This document shows, piece after piece, positions 43,354 through 51,737 of a DNA stretch of 64,000 nucleotides. The translations under genes and the position numbers were made by a program. The stretch is from the NCBI RefSeq assembly GCF_000721705.1, contig NZ_JOJL01000042.1:62001-126000 (forward strand), read 5' to 3'. Positions within the stretch are counted from its first letter, which is position 1. Every line of letters starts with the position of its first letter. The notes beneath the pieces were generated by a model that was not told where the DNA came from, made no database searches, and was given only the letters and a program-made list of their open reading frames with translations. This DNA is from Actinoplanes subtropicus (GTDB taxonomy: Bacteria; Actinomycetota; Actinomycetes; Mycobacteriales; Micromonosporaceae).

Positions 43354-44217
43354 ATGAGGCCGACCTTCGCCGACCCGGCTGTCCTGATCAGACAGCCGAC
43401 GCTATCGTCCGCGCCGGGACCGCTGCCGGCCGTGCGCGGCGCGGTGCCGGACACCGTCCTGGACGGCGGCGAGATCGGCCGGTTCTCGGTGCGGGCGGCG
43501 TCGGTCCGCGGCGACGGGCACCGGTTCGTCGGCCGGACCCGCCAGGACGCGATGGCGTTCGGCCCGGCCGACGCCGGTGGCTCGCCGGCCCTGGTCGCCT
43601 GCGTGGCGGACGGGCTGAGCAGCCGGCCGCTGTCCCACCTCGGCGCCGGGCTGGCGAGCCGGGTGCTGCGCGACGCGATCGAGCCGGAGCTGGCCACGCT
43701 GGCCGACGACGCCGAGGCGGCGGCCGCGGCGGCGTGCGCGGCGTCCGTCCGGGTCGCCGACGCGCTGTGCGAGCGCGCCCGCGCCGACGGGGCCGAACCC
43801 GAGGCGTACGCGACCACGCTGACCGCCGCCGTGCTCACCCCCGACCCGGACGGTGCCCGGGTGGCGCTGCTGCGGGTCGGCGACAGCGCGGCGCTGATCC
43901 TCGGCCGGGACGGCTGGCGCCCCTGCTTCCCGGAGCCCGGCCAGGGCCCGGCCGGGGAGGGGCCGCCGGCGCGGGAGCTGCCCCGGGACGCCGCGTGCCC
44001 GGAGACCGCCGTGGTGCGGGCCGCGACCGGCGAGATGCTGCTGCTGTGCACCGGTGGGCTGGCCGAGCCGATGCGGCACGCCGACGTGCGCGACGCCCTC
44101 GGCGGCTGGTGGACCGAGCCGGGCGTGCCCGAGCTGGCGGCGTTCCTCTGGCACGTCAGCTTCCGCGCCCGGGCGTTCTCGGACGACCGGACCGCGCTCT
44201 GCGTGTGGATCCGCTGA
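43354..44217 (+). CDS. PP2C-family serine/threonine phosphatase
   Basis: This 287-residue protein has a metal-dependent PP2C-like domain at about residues 45-285. The first acidic segment is RTRQDAMAFG, then ACVADGLSS (metal-binding Asp-Gly), LLRVGDSAALIL and the C-terminal FSDDRTALCVWIR with the last metal-binding Asp. The type resembles the PppA/PP2C_2 proteins of actinomycetes. The partner kinase is not in the window. The next gene, a membrane protein, begins 29 bp downstream and is probably co-transcribed. Confidence 0.87.
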   Translation: MRPTFADPAVLIRQPTLSSAPGPLPAVRGAVPDTVLDGGEIGRFSVRAASVRGDGHRFVGRTRQDAMAFGPADAGGSPALVACVADGLSSRPLSHLGAGLASRVLRDAIEPELATLADDAEAAAAAACAASVRVADALCERARADGAEPEAYATTLTAAVLTPDPDGARVALLRVGDSAALILGRDGWRPCFPEPGQGPAGEGPPARELPRDAACPETAVVRAATGEMLLLCTGGLAEPMRHADVRDALGGWWTEPGVPELAAFLWHVSFRARAFSDDRTALCVWIR

Positions 44218-44246
44218 ACCCGACCCACTTCCGGAAAGGATCAAAA

Positions 44247-45167
44247 GTGAACAGGAGCACCCGCGGGGCGGCGTTCGTCCTCATCTGCCTTCTCACCGCG
44301 CTGATCGGTGCGGTCGTTCTCTATCTGCTGTACTCGGGGTCGCGCGACCCGGGGGTGGCCCTGCTCGCCGGGTGCGCGCTGGTCGCGTTCGCGTTCTCGG
44401 TGCTGGCCATCCGGGTGGTGCTGAGCTATCGGCGCAGCCGCCGCCTCGAACTGGAGCACAACGTGCCGCCGAGCCGGGCGCTGCGGGCGCTCGAACTGCG
44501 GCAATGGCTGATCCTGACGCTCGGCATCGCGTTCGTCGCCGTGGCCACCGGCGCCGGCACCGCCCTGCGGGTCGTCAACGAGGTCTCCACGACGGCGACG
44601 CCGCGCGCGCTCCCGGCGGCCACGCAGCCGACCACCGAGCCGGCCACCACCGAGCCGACCACGGACCCGACCACCGACCCGACCACCGCCGACCCGACCG
44701 ATACCGCGTCCTCCGATCCCACGGCGGATCCGACCGATACGCCGGCGGACACGCCCGCGACCAAATACCTGGACGCCGAGCAGCCGGTCGAAGGCGGCTA
44801 CGACGCGGACTCGGTGACCTTCGCGGCCGCGCGGCACTCGCGAGGAGTCCTCTTCTGGTGCGCAACGCACGATGAGAGCAAGCTGACCTGGAACGTCGCC
44901 GGCTACCAGACCTTCACCGCGGTGGCCGGGATCGACGATCAGACCGAGAACGCGATCGGCGCCACCGTCGAGTTCCTCTTCTACGACCAGGACGGCCGCA
45001 AGCTGCTGCCGAAGCCGGCCGAGGTGTCGGTCGGTCACGCCGAGAAGATCTCCATCGACCTGAAGAACGTGGTCAGCCTGCGCCTGACGTGCGCCGGCCG
45101 GAACACCAAGACCGGCGATCGGCGGGACACCCACGCGGCCCTCGGCGACCCGATCGTCGTCCAATGA
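44247..45167 (+). CDS. Membrane protein with Thr/Pro-rich stalk and secreted C-terminal domain
   Basis: This is a 306-residue protein of unknown family. Two hydrophobic helices occupy residues about 8-60, a third about 90-110, and a Thr/Pro/Asp-rich stretch of PTTDPTTDPT-type repeats about 125-170. The about 130-residue C-terminal domain has two Cys residues (VLFWCATHDES and LRLTCAGRN) and resembles NPCBM/carbohydrate-binding-like beta-sandwiches (TVEFLFYDQDG, VSLRLTC). Anchoring of an extracellular sugar- or wall-sensing domain is suggested. The start is a GTG preceded by GGAAAGGA; it follows the PP2C gene. Confidence 0.8.
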   Translation: MNRSTRGAAFVLICLLTALIGAVVLYLLYSGSRDPGVALLAGCALVAFAFSVLAIRVVLSYRRSRRLELEHNVPPSRALRALELRQWLILTLGIAFVAVATGAGTALRVVNEVSTTATPRALPAATQPTTEPATTEPTTDPTTDPTTADPTDTASSDPTADPTDTPADTPATKYLDAEQPVEGGYDADSVTFAAARHSRGVLFWCATHDESKLTWNVAGYQTFTAVAGIDDQTENAIGATVEFLFYDQDGRKLLPKPAEVSVGHAEKISIDLKNVVSLRLTCAGRNTKTGDRRDTHAALGDPIVVQ

Positions 45168-45189
45168 GGACCAGGGCCGGTTTCCGGCC

Positions 45190-46491
45190 TCAGCGGCGGC
45201 GGTGCACGACCGCCCGGCCGCCGCGAGCCGGCGCGACCGCGATGCCCCGGCTGTGCGATCGTTCCGGCGCCTCGGTGGCCGGCTCGAGGATGAAGTCGCG
45301 CAGCACCGTGCGCAGCACCACCCGCATCTCCAGGGAGGCGAAGGCGGCGCCGATGCAGCGCCGCACCCCGCCGCCGAACGGGATCCAGCCGTACATGTCG
45401 GCCCGGGACCCGGCGAACCGCTCCGGATCGAACCGTTCCGGGTCGGGGAACAGCGCCGGGTCCTCGTGCAGCTGCGCGATGCAGGCGGTGACCACCGTGC
45501 CGCGCGGCAGCGTCCAGCGACCGATCGTGAGCGTTTCGGCGCGCACCTGCCGGGCGGTCAGCTCGATCACCGGCCGGACCCGCTGCACCTCCATCAGCGT
45601 CGAGTCGAGCAGCGCGTCGTCGCCGGCGGCGAGCCGCTCCGGCAGGCCCGGCTGGCGGCGCAGCCGCTCGACGGCCCAGGCCAGGGTGGTGGCCGTGGTC
45701 TCGTGCCCGGCCGTGAGCAGGGTCAGCAGCTGGTCGGCGATCTGGCCGCGGGTCATCGGCGAGCCGTCGTCGTAGCGGGCCTGCACGAGCAGCGCGAGCA
45801 CGTCGTCCCGCTCGTCCAGGCGCGGGTCGGCGGTGGCGCGCTCGATGAGCGTGTCGACGATCTCGTCGTACCGCCGGCGGTGACGGTCGAAGCGCGCGCC
45901 CGGCCCGTAGCCGCCCAGGTCGCGCCGCACCACCGGGAGCACGGCCAGGATCGAGCCGAGCCGGACCGCCTTCGGCAGCAGCTCGCGCAGCTCGTCCAGC
46001 TCGGCCCCGTCGGCGCCGAAGACCGCGCGCAGGATGACGTTCAGGGTGATCCGCATGGTCGACGGCATCACCGGGAAGGCCTGGCCCTCCGGCCAGGAGG
46101 CGGTCTCGCGCTCCGTCTCGGCCTCGATGATCTGCTCGTACGCGCGAAGCCGCCGGCCGTGGAACGGGGGCGTGAGCAGTTTGCGCTGCCGCCGGTGCTC
46201 GTCCCCGGTGATCGAGAAGAACGAACCCGGCCCGAGCACCGAGCCGAGATTCGCATCCGGCGTGTCGGCCAGTTCCGGACTGGTCTGGAACAGCTCCCGC
46301 ACCTCGGCCGGATCGGCCAGCATCACCAGCCGGCCCAGGTTCAGCGACTCGACCGTGAAGGCCGTGCCGTACTTGCGGCGCAGCCGGCGCATGGAGCCGC
46401 CCCGGGAGACCGCGAACTGCAGGGCCTGCACCAGGCGGGGGGTCTTCGGGCCGTCCGGCAGGACCGCGCCGGCCAGGGTCGTCGCCGTCAT
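45190..46491 (-). CDS. Cytochrome P450
   Basis: This 433-residue heme monooxygenase has the I-helix LLTAGHETTATTLAW, the K-helix EVQR, the meander-type PDPERFDPERF and the heme-binding FGGGVRRCIGAAFA. The length and pattern fit class I bacterial P450s requiring separate ferredoxin/reductase, none of which is in the window. The ATG follows AGGAGG. It is divergent from a TetR gene with two operator-like palindromes between them, so it is probably inducible. Whether it serves the aminohydroxybenzoate cluster or detoxifies a compound cannot be told. Confidence 0.95.
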   Translation of the reverse strand: MTATTLAGAVLPDGPKTPRLVQALQFAVSRGGSMRRLRRKYGTAFTVESLNLGRLVMLADPAEVRELFQTSPELADTPDANLGSVLGPGSFFSITGDEHRRQRKLLTPPFHGRRLRAYEQIIEAETERETASWPEGQAFPVMPSTMRITLNVILRAVFGADGAELDELRELLPKAVRLGSILAVLPVVRRDLGGYGPGARFDRHRRRYDEIVDTLIERATADPRLDERDDVLALLVQARYDDGSPMTRGQIADQLLTLLTAGHETTATTLAWAVERLRRQPGLPERLAAGDDALLDSTLMEVQRVRPVIELTARQVRAETLTIGRWTLPRGTVVTACIAQLHEDPALFPDPERFDPERFAGSRADMYGWIPFGGGVRRCIGAAFASLEMRVVLRTVLRDFILEPATEAPERSHSRGIAVAPARGGRAVVHRRR

Positions 46492-46508
46492 CGCCAACCT
46501 CCTGGGAT

Positions 46509-46549
46509 TGGTACGTCCGCGTACCACCCCACGGTACGTTCGCGTACCA
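46509..46549. promoter_or_regulatory. Two TetR-type palindromic operators
   Basis: Site 1 (46509-46526) has arms TGGTACG and CGTACCA with a 4-bp centre; site 2 (46532-46549) has GGTACG and CGTACC with the same spacing. Their centres are 23 bp apart, about two helical turns. They lie between the P450 ribosome binding site and the TetR start, suitable for repressing both genes. Confidence 0.7.
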
Positions 46550-46588
46550 CCGCCGCACAAGGATCTGTCACGTATTAGCGTGTGCCAC

Positions 46589-47170
46589 GTGACGACCACG
46601 GACGCCCCCGCCCGCCGCCTGATCGAGGGACTCGCGGCGTGCATCCGCGCGCAGGGCTACGCGGACACCACGGTGGCCGACATCGTGCGCGCGGCGCGGA
46701 CCTCCCGGCGTACGTTCTACGAGCACTTCACCGATCGCCAGGAGTGCCTGGTCGCCCTGCTGTACGAGAGCAACCAGCGCACCATCGCCCGCATCTCGGA
46801 GGCGGTCGACCCCGGCGCGCCCTGGGAGACGCAGGCCCGCCAGGCGATCGAGGGCTGGATCGCCGCCGTCCAGGCCGACCCGCCGATCTCGCTCAGCTGG
46901 ATCCGCGACGTGCCGGCCCTGGGCGAGGGCCGGGCCCGGCAGTTCCAGCGCGCGACGATGCGCCGCTTCGTCGAGCTGATCCAGCGGCTCACCGACACGC
47001 CGCACCTGCGCGCCGCCGGGGTGCGACCCCCGTCCGAGCAGACGGCGATCATCCTGCTCGGCGGCCTGCGCGAGCTGATCGCCACCGCGGTCGAGGACGG
47101 CCACGACGTCGCCACGATCGTCAGCCCCGCCGTGGCGGCCACCCAGCTGCTGCTGGGCCCGCGTCCCTGA
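46589..47170 (+). CDS. TetR-family regulator controlling the P450
   Basis: This 193-residue protein has the HTH LAACIRAQGYADTTVADIVRAARTSRRTFYEHFTDRQ at about residues 13-50 and a helical ligand domain with WIRDVPALGEGRARQF. I chose the GTG at 46589; a GTG nine bases earlier is also possible. It is divergent from the P450 gene, with two palindromic sites in the 97-bp gap. Its 3' end overlaps the convergent DinB-like gene by 50 bp. Repression of the P450, relieved by its substrate, is the expected behaviour. Confidence 0.92.
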   Translation: MTTTDAPARRLIEGLAACIRAQGYADTTVADIVRAARTSRRTFYEHFTDRQECLVALLYESNQRTIARISEAVDPGAPWETQARQAIEGWIAAVQADPPISLSWIRDVPALGEGRARQFQRATMRRFVELIQRLTDTPHLRAAGVRPPSEQTAIILLGGLRELIATAVEDGHDVATIVSPAVAATQLLLGPRP

Positions 47171-47705
47171 GGCGGTAGAGGTCGCGCAGCACGCCGATCT
47201 CGCCGCCGTGGTGCATGACCTCGCGGTTGACGTGGACGATCAGCGCGGCCATCGGCTCGTTCGCGAAGAAGGCGCCCTTCGGGCCGAGCGGCCGCTCGAG
47301 CTCCTCCGCCGACAGCGCCGCGATGTGGTCGTGCCATTCGCGATAGGACGTGGACAGAAACGCGATCCCGTCCGCCGCGGTGCCCGGGATCGACGCCGGC
47401 CAGTGCCGCAGATCGAACATGTCCGCCTCGCCGGAGTCGGTGAAGAACGTGCTCGTCCGGGTCGACATCGCGGTCGCCACGTGCACGATCCGCCAGGCGA
47501 GCGTGGTGAACGGCGCCGGCGTCGGATGCTGCTGGTACCCGTCGTGGGCGAAGCCGCCCGCGCCGTCCGGCCGCACGGTCCAGCACCCCGGCACCGGCTC
47601 CCACAGGTACTCCTCGTCGGTGAGTCCGTCGAGGCGCGGGCGCAGATGCATGTCCCAGTAGAACTCCAACTGGGACACCAGCAGCGAACCGTAATCGACC
47701 GTCAT
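47121..47705 (-). CDS. DinB-fold protein (mycothiol-transferase-like)
   Basis: This 194-residue four-helix DinB-like protein starts with an amphipathic segment (VSQLEFYWDMHLRPRLDGLTDEEYLW). Candidate metal-binding His residues are in WRIVHVATAM and in VNREVMHHGGEIG. Actinobacterial members act as mycothiol- or bacillithiol-type S-transferases in detoxification; the substrate here is unknown. Its stop region overlaps the 3' end of the TetR gene by 50 bp on the opposite strand, an arrangement that may link their transcript levels. Confidence 0.85.
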   Translation of the reverse strand: MTVDYGSLLVSQLEFYWDMHLRPRLDGLTDEEYLWEPVPGCWTVRPDGAGGFAHDGYQQHPTPAPFTTLAWRIVHVATAMSTRTSTFFTDSGEADMFDLRHWPASIPGTAADGIAFLSTSYREWHDHIAALSAEELERPLGPKGAFFANEPMAALIVHVNREVMHHGGEIGVLRDLYRLRDAGPAAAGWPPRRG

Positions 47706-47802
47706 GACGTCGATTTTGGCCCATCACCAAGCGGATCGGGCCGTCGGCCGCAAGGCGTACCGGATCGCCGCCACGCCGGTCATCGCGCCCCGGAGAAGAT
47801 CG

Positions 47803-48402
47803 TCAGAGGCGCAGCCCCAGGTACGTCGTCCGGCCGGGGTCGCGCACCGGGAGCGGCTCGAAACCGAGCCGGGCGTAGAACCCGCGCGCCTTCACGTTCG
47901 TCGTCCGCACTCCCAGGTGGACGCCGGGCACGTCGAGCGCCCCGGTGAAGCGCTCGATCAGCTTCCGCCCGTACCCCCGGCCCTGGACCACCGGCAGCAG
48001 GTCGATGTGCAGGTGCGCCGGGTAGGCCGCCAGGTCGAGCCCCGGCACCAGCATCCGCCCCGGGTCGTACAGCACGGCGATCATCTCCTCCGAGGCCGTG
48101 CGCGGCGGCGCCGGCGGCGCCGGGTACTTGTCGCCGAGGGACGGCAACCACTCGGCCGTGTACCGGCGTACGAAGGCCTCGGTGTCGGCGGTCCCGAGGA
48201 CGTAGCCGACGGCCTCGCCCCCGTCGTCGATCACGAACGCCAGCTCCGGTTCGAGCCGCACGTACGGCCCGGCGAAGACGTCGCCCACCAGATCGTCGTC
48301 GGAGTAGTGGCCGCGCGCGTCCTCGCCGCCGTCGGCGGTGCGCACGCAGATGTCGTAGACGGCCTTCAGGTCGCTGGGCCGATAGGGACGGATCTCTGGC
48401 AC
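47803..48402 (-). CDS. GNAT-family acetyltransferase
   Basis: This is a 199-residue N-acetyltransferase fold. The N-terminal IRPYRPSDLKAVYDICVRT is typical, and the acetyl-CoA loop VVQGRGYGRKLIERF carries the RGxGxK/R pattern. The C terminus includes TTNVKARGFYARLGFEPL. A long insert (DKYPAPPAPPRTASEEMIAVLYDPG) separates strands 3 and 4. The actinobacterial relatives are often annotated as putative acetyltransferases of unknown substrate; amino acid, aminoglycoside or protein substrates are all possible. It stands alone on the minus strand, 97 bp from the DinB gene. Confidence 0.88.
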   Translation of the reverse strand: MPEIRPYRPSDLKAVYDICVRTADGGEDARGHYSDDDLVGDVFAGPYVRLEPELAFVIDDGGEAVGYVLGTADTEAFVRRYTAEWLPSLGDKYPAPPAPPRTASEEMIAVLYDPGRMLVPGLDLAAYPAHLHIDLLPVVQGRGYGRKLIERFTGALDVPGVHLGVRTTNVKARGFYARLGFEPLPVRDPGRTTYLGLRL

Positions 48403-48586
48403 GTCCCGAGATTAGCCGCCGGTACCGGTTCCGGCGGCCTTTCGGGCAGACCCTGAGCCGGAACCGGGGCGAGATGTCCGATCCCTGCGCGATTGCCGAG
48501 CTCGGTCGCCTTGACATGCGCCGACGTCTATTGCCAGCTGTGCTCGGTAGTTGTTTCCAGCACATGACGGGAAGGACCCCTCCAGC

Positions 48587-50467
48587 ATGACGACACGCGC
48601 CGGGCGGCGGGTCCGCCGGCAGTTCGGGCGGCTCTTCGCGATAGGACTGGCGGTGGTGACCGTCGCGACCCTCGGTGGGACGGCCGCACAGGCACAGACC
48701 AGCACCAAGCCGGCATCGACGCCGGCCTTCGGCGGCAATGTGACCATCTTCGACCCGAGCATGCCGACCGAGCAGATCCAGGCGGCGCTGGACGCGGCGG
48801 CCGCCAAGCAGACCGACGCCGAGATGAGCACCGATCGGTACGCGTTCTTCTTCAAGCCGGGCACGTACGGCACGGACGCCAAGCCGCTGCAGTTCAAGGT
48901 CGGCTACTACACCGAGGTCGCCGGCCTGGGCGCCGGCCCGGACGACGTGGTGATCAACGGCAAGATCGAGGTCTACAACCGGTGCCTGAACGACAACGGC
49001 ACCAGCAACTGCCTCGCCCTGGTCAACTTCTGGCGCACGCTGTCCAACCTGTCGCTGCACATCAACGGCACCGGGCAGACGGGCTGCCGGGCCGGCAACA
49101 CCAATTTCTGGGCCGTCTCGCAGGCGGTCTCGCTGCGCCGGCTGGACGTCACCGGCGGCACGTTCTCGCTGATGGACTACTGCACGGCCGGCCCGCAGTA
49201 CGCCAGCGGCGGCTTCATCGCCGACTCCCGCTTCCCGACCGTGCTCAACGGCTCGCAGCAGCAGTGGATCACCCGGAACAGCCACGTGGACAGCTGGACC
49301 AACGCGGTGTGGAACCAGGTGTTCGCCGGCGTCGAGGGCGCGCCCGACGAGTCGGCGTTCCCGAACCCGCCGTACACCACCCTCGCGACCACGCCGGTCA
49401 GCCGGGAGAAGCCGTACCTGTACGTCGACGACAAGGGCAGATGGAACGTCCGCGTCCCGTCGGCGCGCAAGAACACCAGCGGCGTCTCCTGGGCGAACGG
49501 GATCACGCCGGGCCGCTCGGTGTCGCTGAACGACTTCTTCGTCGCGAAGCCCTCCGACCCGGTCTGGCTGATCAACGCGCAGCTGCTGCTGGGCAAGAAC
49601 CTGCTCCTCACGCCCGGTGTCTACAACGTCGGGCAGAGCATCAACGTACGGTGGCCCGACCAGGTCGTCCTCGGCATCGGCCACGCCACCCTGACCGCGG
49701 TGAACGGCGCCACCCCGATCCGGGTGGCGGACGTGCCCGGCGCGATCGTCGCGGGCGTCACCATCGACGCCGGCACCACCGAGTCCAAGACGCTGCTGCA
49801 GGTCGGCACCGGCAAGGGCGGCTTCGGCTGCAGCTCGCCGGGCAACCCGACCACCCTGTCCGACGTGTACTTCCGGGTCGGCGGCCCGCACGTCGGCAAG
49901 ACCGGCACCGCGCTCCAGGTGAACAGCGACAACGTGCTGATCGACCACACCTGGGTGTGGCGGGCCGACCACGGTGTCGAGGGCTTCACCGGCGGCGACA
50001 CCGAGCGGTGGAACGCCAACACCGGCCGCTACGGCGCGGTGATCAACGGCGACGACGTGACCGCGACCGGCCTGTTCGTCGAGCACTTCCAGCGGTACAA
50101 CACGCTCTGGAACGGCGACAACGGTACCACCGTCCTCTACCAGAACGAGCTGCCGTACGACCCGCCGACGCAGGCCGACTGGATGAACGGCACGGAGAAC
50201 GGCTACCCGGGCTACAAGGTCGGGGACAAGGTCAAGACCCATCACCTGTACGGCGCGGGCGTCTACGTGTTCAACCAGAACAACCCGTCGATCCACACCG
50301 AGAACGGCTTCGAGGTGCCGAACCGTCCCGGCGTCAAGCTGCACCACATCATGACCGTCAACCTGTCCGCCGGCACCATCGACCATGTCGTCGACGGCGT
50401 GGGTGCGGCGGCCGACACGTCCAAGGTGGGCGTTCCGGTCTTCGTGACCGACTACCCGCTGCCCTGA
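48587..50467 (+). CDS. Secreted right-handed beta-helix protein
   Basis: This 626-residue protein has a Sec signal peptide (MTTRAGRRVRRQFGRLFAIG then an Ala-rich cleavage site near AQA). The mature protein is rich in short repeats typical of beta-helix/pectate-lyase-like folds: PDDVVINGKIEVYNRC, SLHINGTGQTGC, NSDNVLIDHTWVWRADHG and NGDDVTATGLFVEHFQRY. Relatives in actinomycetes are often annotated as adenylyl cyclase or coagulation-factor-like, which I do not trust. Polysaccharide lyase or hydrolase activity is plausible, but no catalytic triad is obvious. The strong terminator at 50481-50508 ends the gene. Confidence 0.85.
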   Translation: MTTRAGRRVRRQFGRLFAIGLAVVTVATLGGTAAQAQTSTKPASTPAFGGNVTIFDPSMPTEQIQAALDAAAAKQTDAEMSTDRYAFFFKPGTYGTDAKPLQFKVGYYTEVAGLGAGPDDVVINGKIEVYNRCLNDNGTSNCLALVNFWRTLSNLSLHINGTGQTGCRAGNTNFWAVSQAVSLRRLDVTGGTFSLMDYCTAGPQYASGGFIADSRFPTVLNGSQQQWITRNSHVDSWTNAVWNQVFAGVEGAPDESAFPNPPYTTLATTPVSREKPYLYVDDKGRWNVRVPSARKNTSGVSWANGITPGRSVSLNDFFVAKPSDPVWLINAQLLLGKNLLLTPGVYNVGQSINVRWPDQVVLGIGHATLTAVNGATPIRVADVPGAIVAGVTIDAGTTESKTLLQVGTGKGGFGCSSPGNPTTLSDVYFRVGGPHVGKTGTALQVNSDNVLIDHTWVWRADHGVEGFTGGDTERWNANTGRYGAVINGDDVTATGLFVEHFQRYNTLWNGDNGTTVLYQNELPYDPPTQADWMNGTENGYPGYKVGDKVKTHHLYGAGVYVFNQNNPSIHTENGFEVPNRPGVKLHHIMTVNLSAGTIDHVVDGVGAAADTSKVGVPVFVTDYPLP

Positions 50468-50480
50468 TAGCGCCAGAAGC

Positions 50481-50508
50481 ACGCCGGGCCCGCTCGCGGG
50501 CCCGGCGT
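50481..50508 (+). terminator. Strong intrinsic terminator
   Basis: ACGCCGGGCCCG and CGGGCCCGGCGT form a perfect 12-bp stem around a CTCG loop and are followed by TTTG. It begins 13 bases after the beta-helix protein stop. Confidence 0.88.
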
Positions 50509-50527
50509 TTGCTGCAATGATGTCCTG

Positions 50528-51025
50528 GTGCAAGTAACCCGGCCCACCGGTCACGAGCCCGCGGTCCAGGCGTTGATGCTGGCCAGCCGGGCCTTCGTCG
50601 GGCTGACCGTGCGCGCGCTCAGCGCGGTCGAGGCGGAGGTGACGCTCCCGCAGTTCCGCGCGCTCGTGGTGCTCGCCGTCCGCGGCACCCTGCGCAGCAT
50701 CGACATCGCCGAGGAGCTGCAGGTCAACCCCTCGACCGGGACCAGGATGACCGACCGGCTCGCGGGCAAGGGCCTGGTCCGGCGGGTGCGCTCGACCGAC
50801 GACCGGCGGGTGGTGCGTTTGCGGCTGACCCGGGCCGGGCACGACATCGTCGAGAAGGTGATGGCCCACCGCCGCGCCGAGCTCGAGCGGATCGTCGCCG
50901 AGACGGCCGGCGTCTGGCAGCCCGCGGTGACCGAGGCCCTCACGGCCTTCGCCGCGGCCGCCGGCGAGATGCCCGAGCAGGAGTGGTGGCTGGGATGGCA
51001 GCGACACGAGAACGATCCCGAGTAG
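50528..51025 (+). CDS. MarR-family transcriptional regulator
   Basis: This 165-residue winged-HTH protein has VEAEVTLPQFRALVVLA, SIDIAEELQVNPSTGTRMTDRLAGKGLVRR and the wing STDDRRVVRLRLTRAG. It starts with a GTG 20 bases after the upstream terminator. It probably regulates the adjacent glycolipid-binding-like gene and itself, since the 52-bp gap between the two genes holds nested inverted repeats with TTGCA/TGCAA arms. The ligand is unknown. Confidence 0.92.
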   Translation: MQVTRPTGHEPAVQALMLASRAFVGLTVRALSAVEAEVTLPQFRALVVLAVRGTLRSIDIAEELQVNPSTGTRMTDRLAGKGLVRRVRSTDDRRVVRLRLTRAGHDIVEKVMAHRRAELERIVAETAGVWQPAVTEALTAFAAAAGEMPEQEWWLGWQRHENDPE

Positions 51026-51036
51026 TTCGTCGCCCC

Positions 51037-51067
51037 GCAACCTGGCGGCAAAGGTTGCATGGTGCAA
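51037..51067. promoter_or_regulatory. Nested inverted repeats between MarR and the next gene
   Basis: GCAACCT (51037-51043) pairs with AGGTTGC (51052-51058), and TTGCA (51055-51059) pairs with TGCAA (51063-51067) across a 3-bp centre. The TTGCA-TGCAA dyad resembles MarR operators. A further TGCAA stretch lies near the MarR start. Confidence 0.5.
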
Positions 51068-51077
51068 TGGTTGTGAC

Positions 51078-51734
51078 ATGCGTCCCCACACCGAGGCAGG
51101 CCAGATGACCACGGGAACGGCCACCACCCAGCGCCGGGTGGCGGCGGCACGTACGCACGGCCCGCTCGTCTGGCAGCGGACCGGCACGGTCGGCACCGAG
51201 CTCGTCCTGCGGGACGGCACGGCGCCCGGCGTCGTCACCGGCGCCGTGGTGGTGGGCGGCTCGCGGCCGTACACCGCGCGCTGGCACGCCGACCTGGACG
51301 GCGCGTGGCGGGTCCGCGCGCTGACCCTCACCACCGAGGGCAGCGGCTGGCGGCGGAACCTGGCGCTGTCCCGCACCCAGGCGGGCACCTGGACGTGCGG
51401 CGCCGAGCAGTCCGGCTCGATCGACGCGCCGGCCGCCGGCGTCGACGACCCGGCCCGGCTCGACGGCGGCGCGGTCCTGCTGCTCGACGACTCGCCGATC
51501 TTCCTGACCTGGGCCATGCGCACGCTGCGGCTGAGCGCCGGGGCCGGCCCGGTGCGGGCGCCGGTGGTCCGGGTCCGGATGCCCTGGCTGGCGGTGGCCG
51601 CCGGCGAGTCGACGTTCCACCGGGTCGGCGACGCCAAGCTGCGGGTGACCGGGGACGGCCCGGCGGTCGCCTACGACCTGGACGCCGAGGGCATCGTCAC
51701 CTACCAGCCCGGCCGGCTACGGATCTCGCCCTGA
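51078..51734 (+). CDS. Putative glycolipid-binding family protein
   Basis: This 218-residue protein (192 fewer nine if it starts at the ATG at 51105, i.e. 209) matches the putative glycolipid-binding family in layout. It starts with the VWQRTGTVGTELVLRDG segment, then YTARWHADLDGAWRVRALTL, and near residue 145 LLLDDSPIFLTWAMRTL, where the family has a DxTPFTNTLPIRRL-type stretch. The function is unestablished; a role in binding a lipid or glycan ligand is only named after the family. The 51105 start has GAGGCAGG upstream and may be the true one. It is convergent with the Rho-like gene, ending four bases from it. Confidence 0.8.
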   Translation: MRPHTEAGQMTTGTATTQRRVAAARTHGPLVWQRTGTVGTELVLRDGTAPGVVTGAVVVGGSRPYTARWHADLDGAWRVRALTLTTEGSGWRRNLALSRTQAGTWTCGAEQSGSIDAPAAGVDDPARLDGGAVLLLDDSPIFLTWAMRTLRLSAGAGPVRAPVVRVRMPWLAVAAGESTFHRVGDAKLRVTGDGPAVAYDLDAEGIVTYQPGRLRISP

Positions 51735-51737
51735 CCC

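Noticed and set aside
48511..48534. Possible -35 TTGACA upstream of the secreted beta-helix gene
   Set aside because: No acceptable -10 hexamer lies 16-18 bp downstream.
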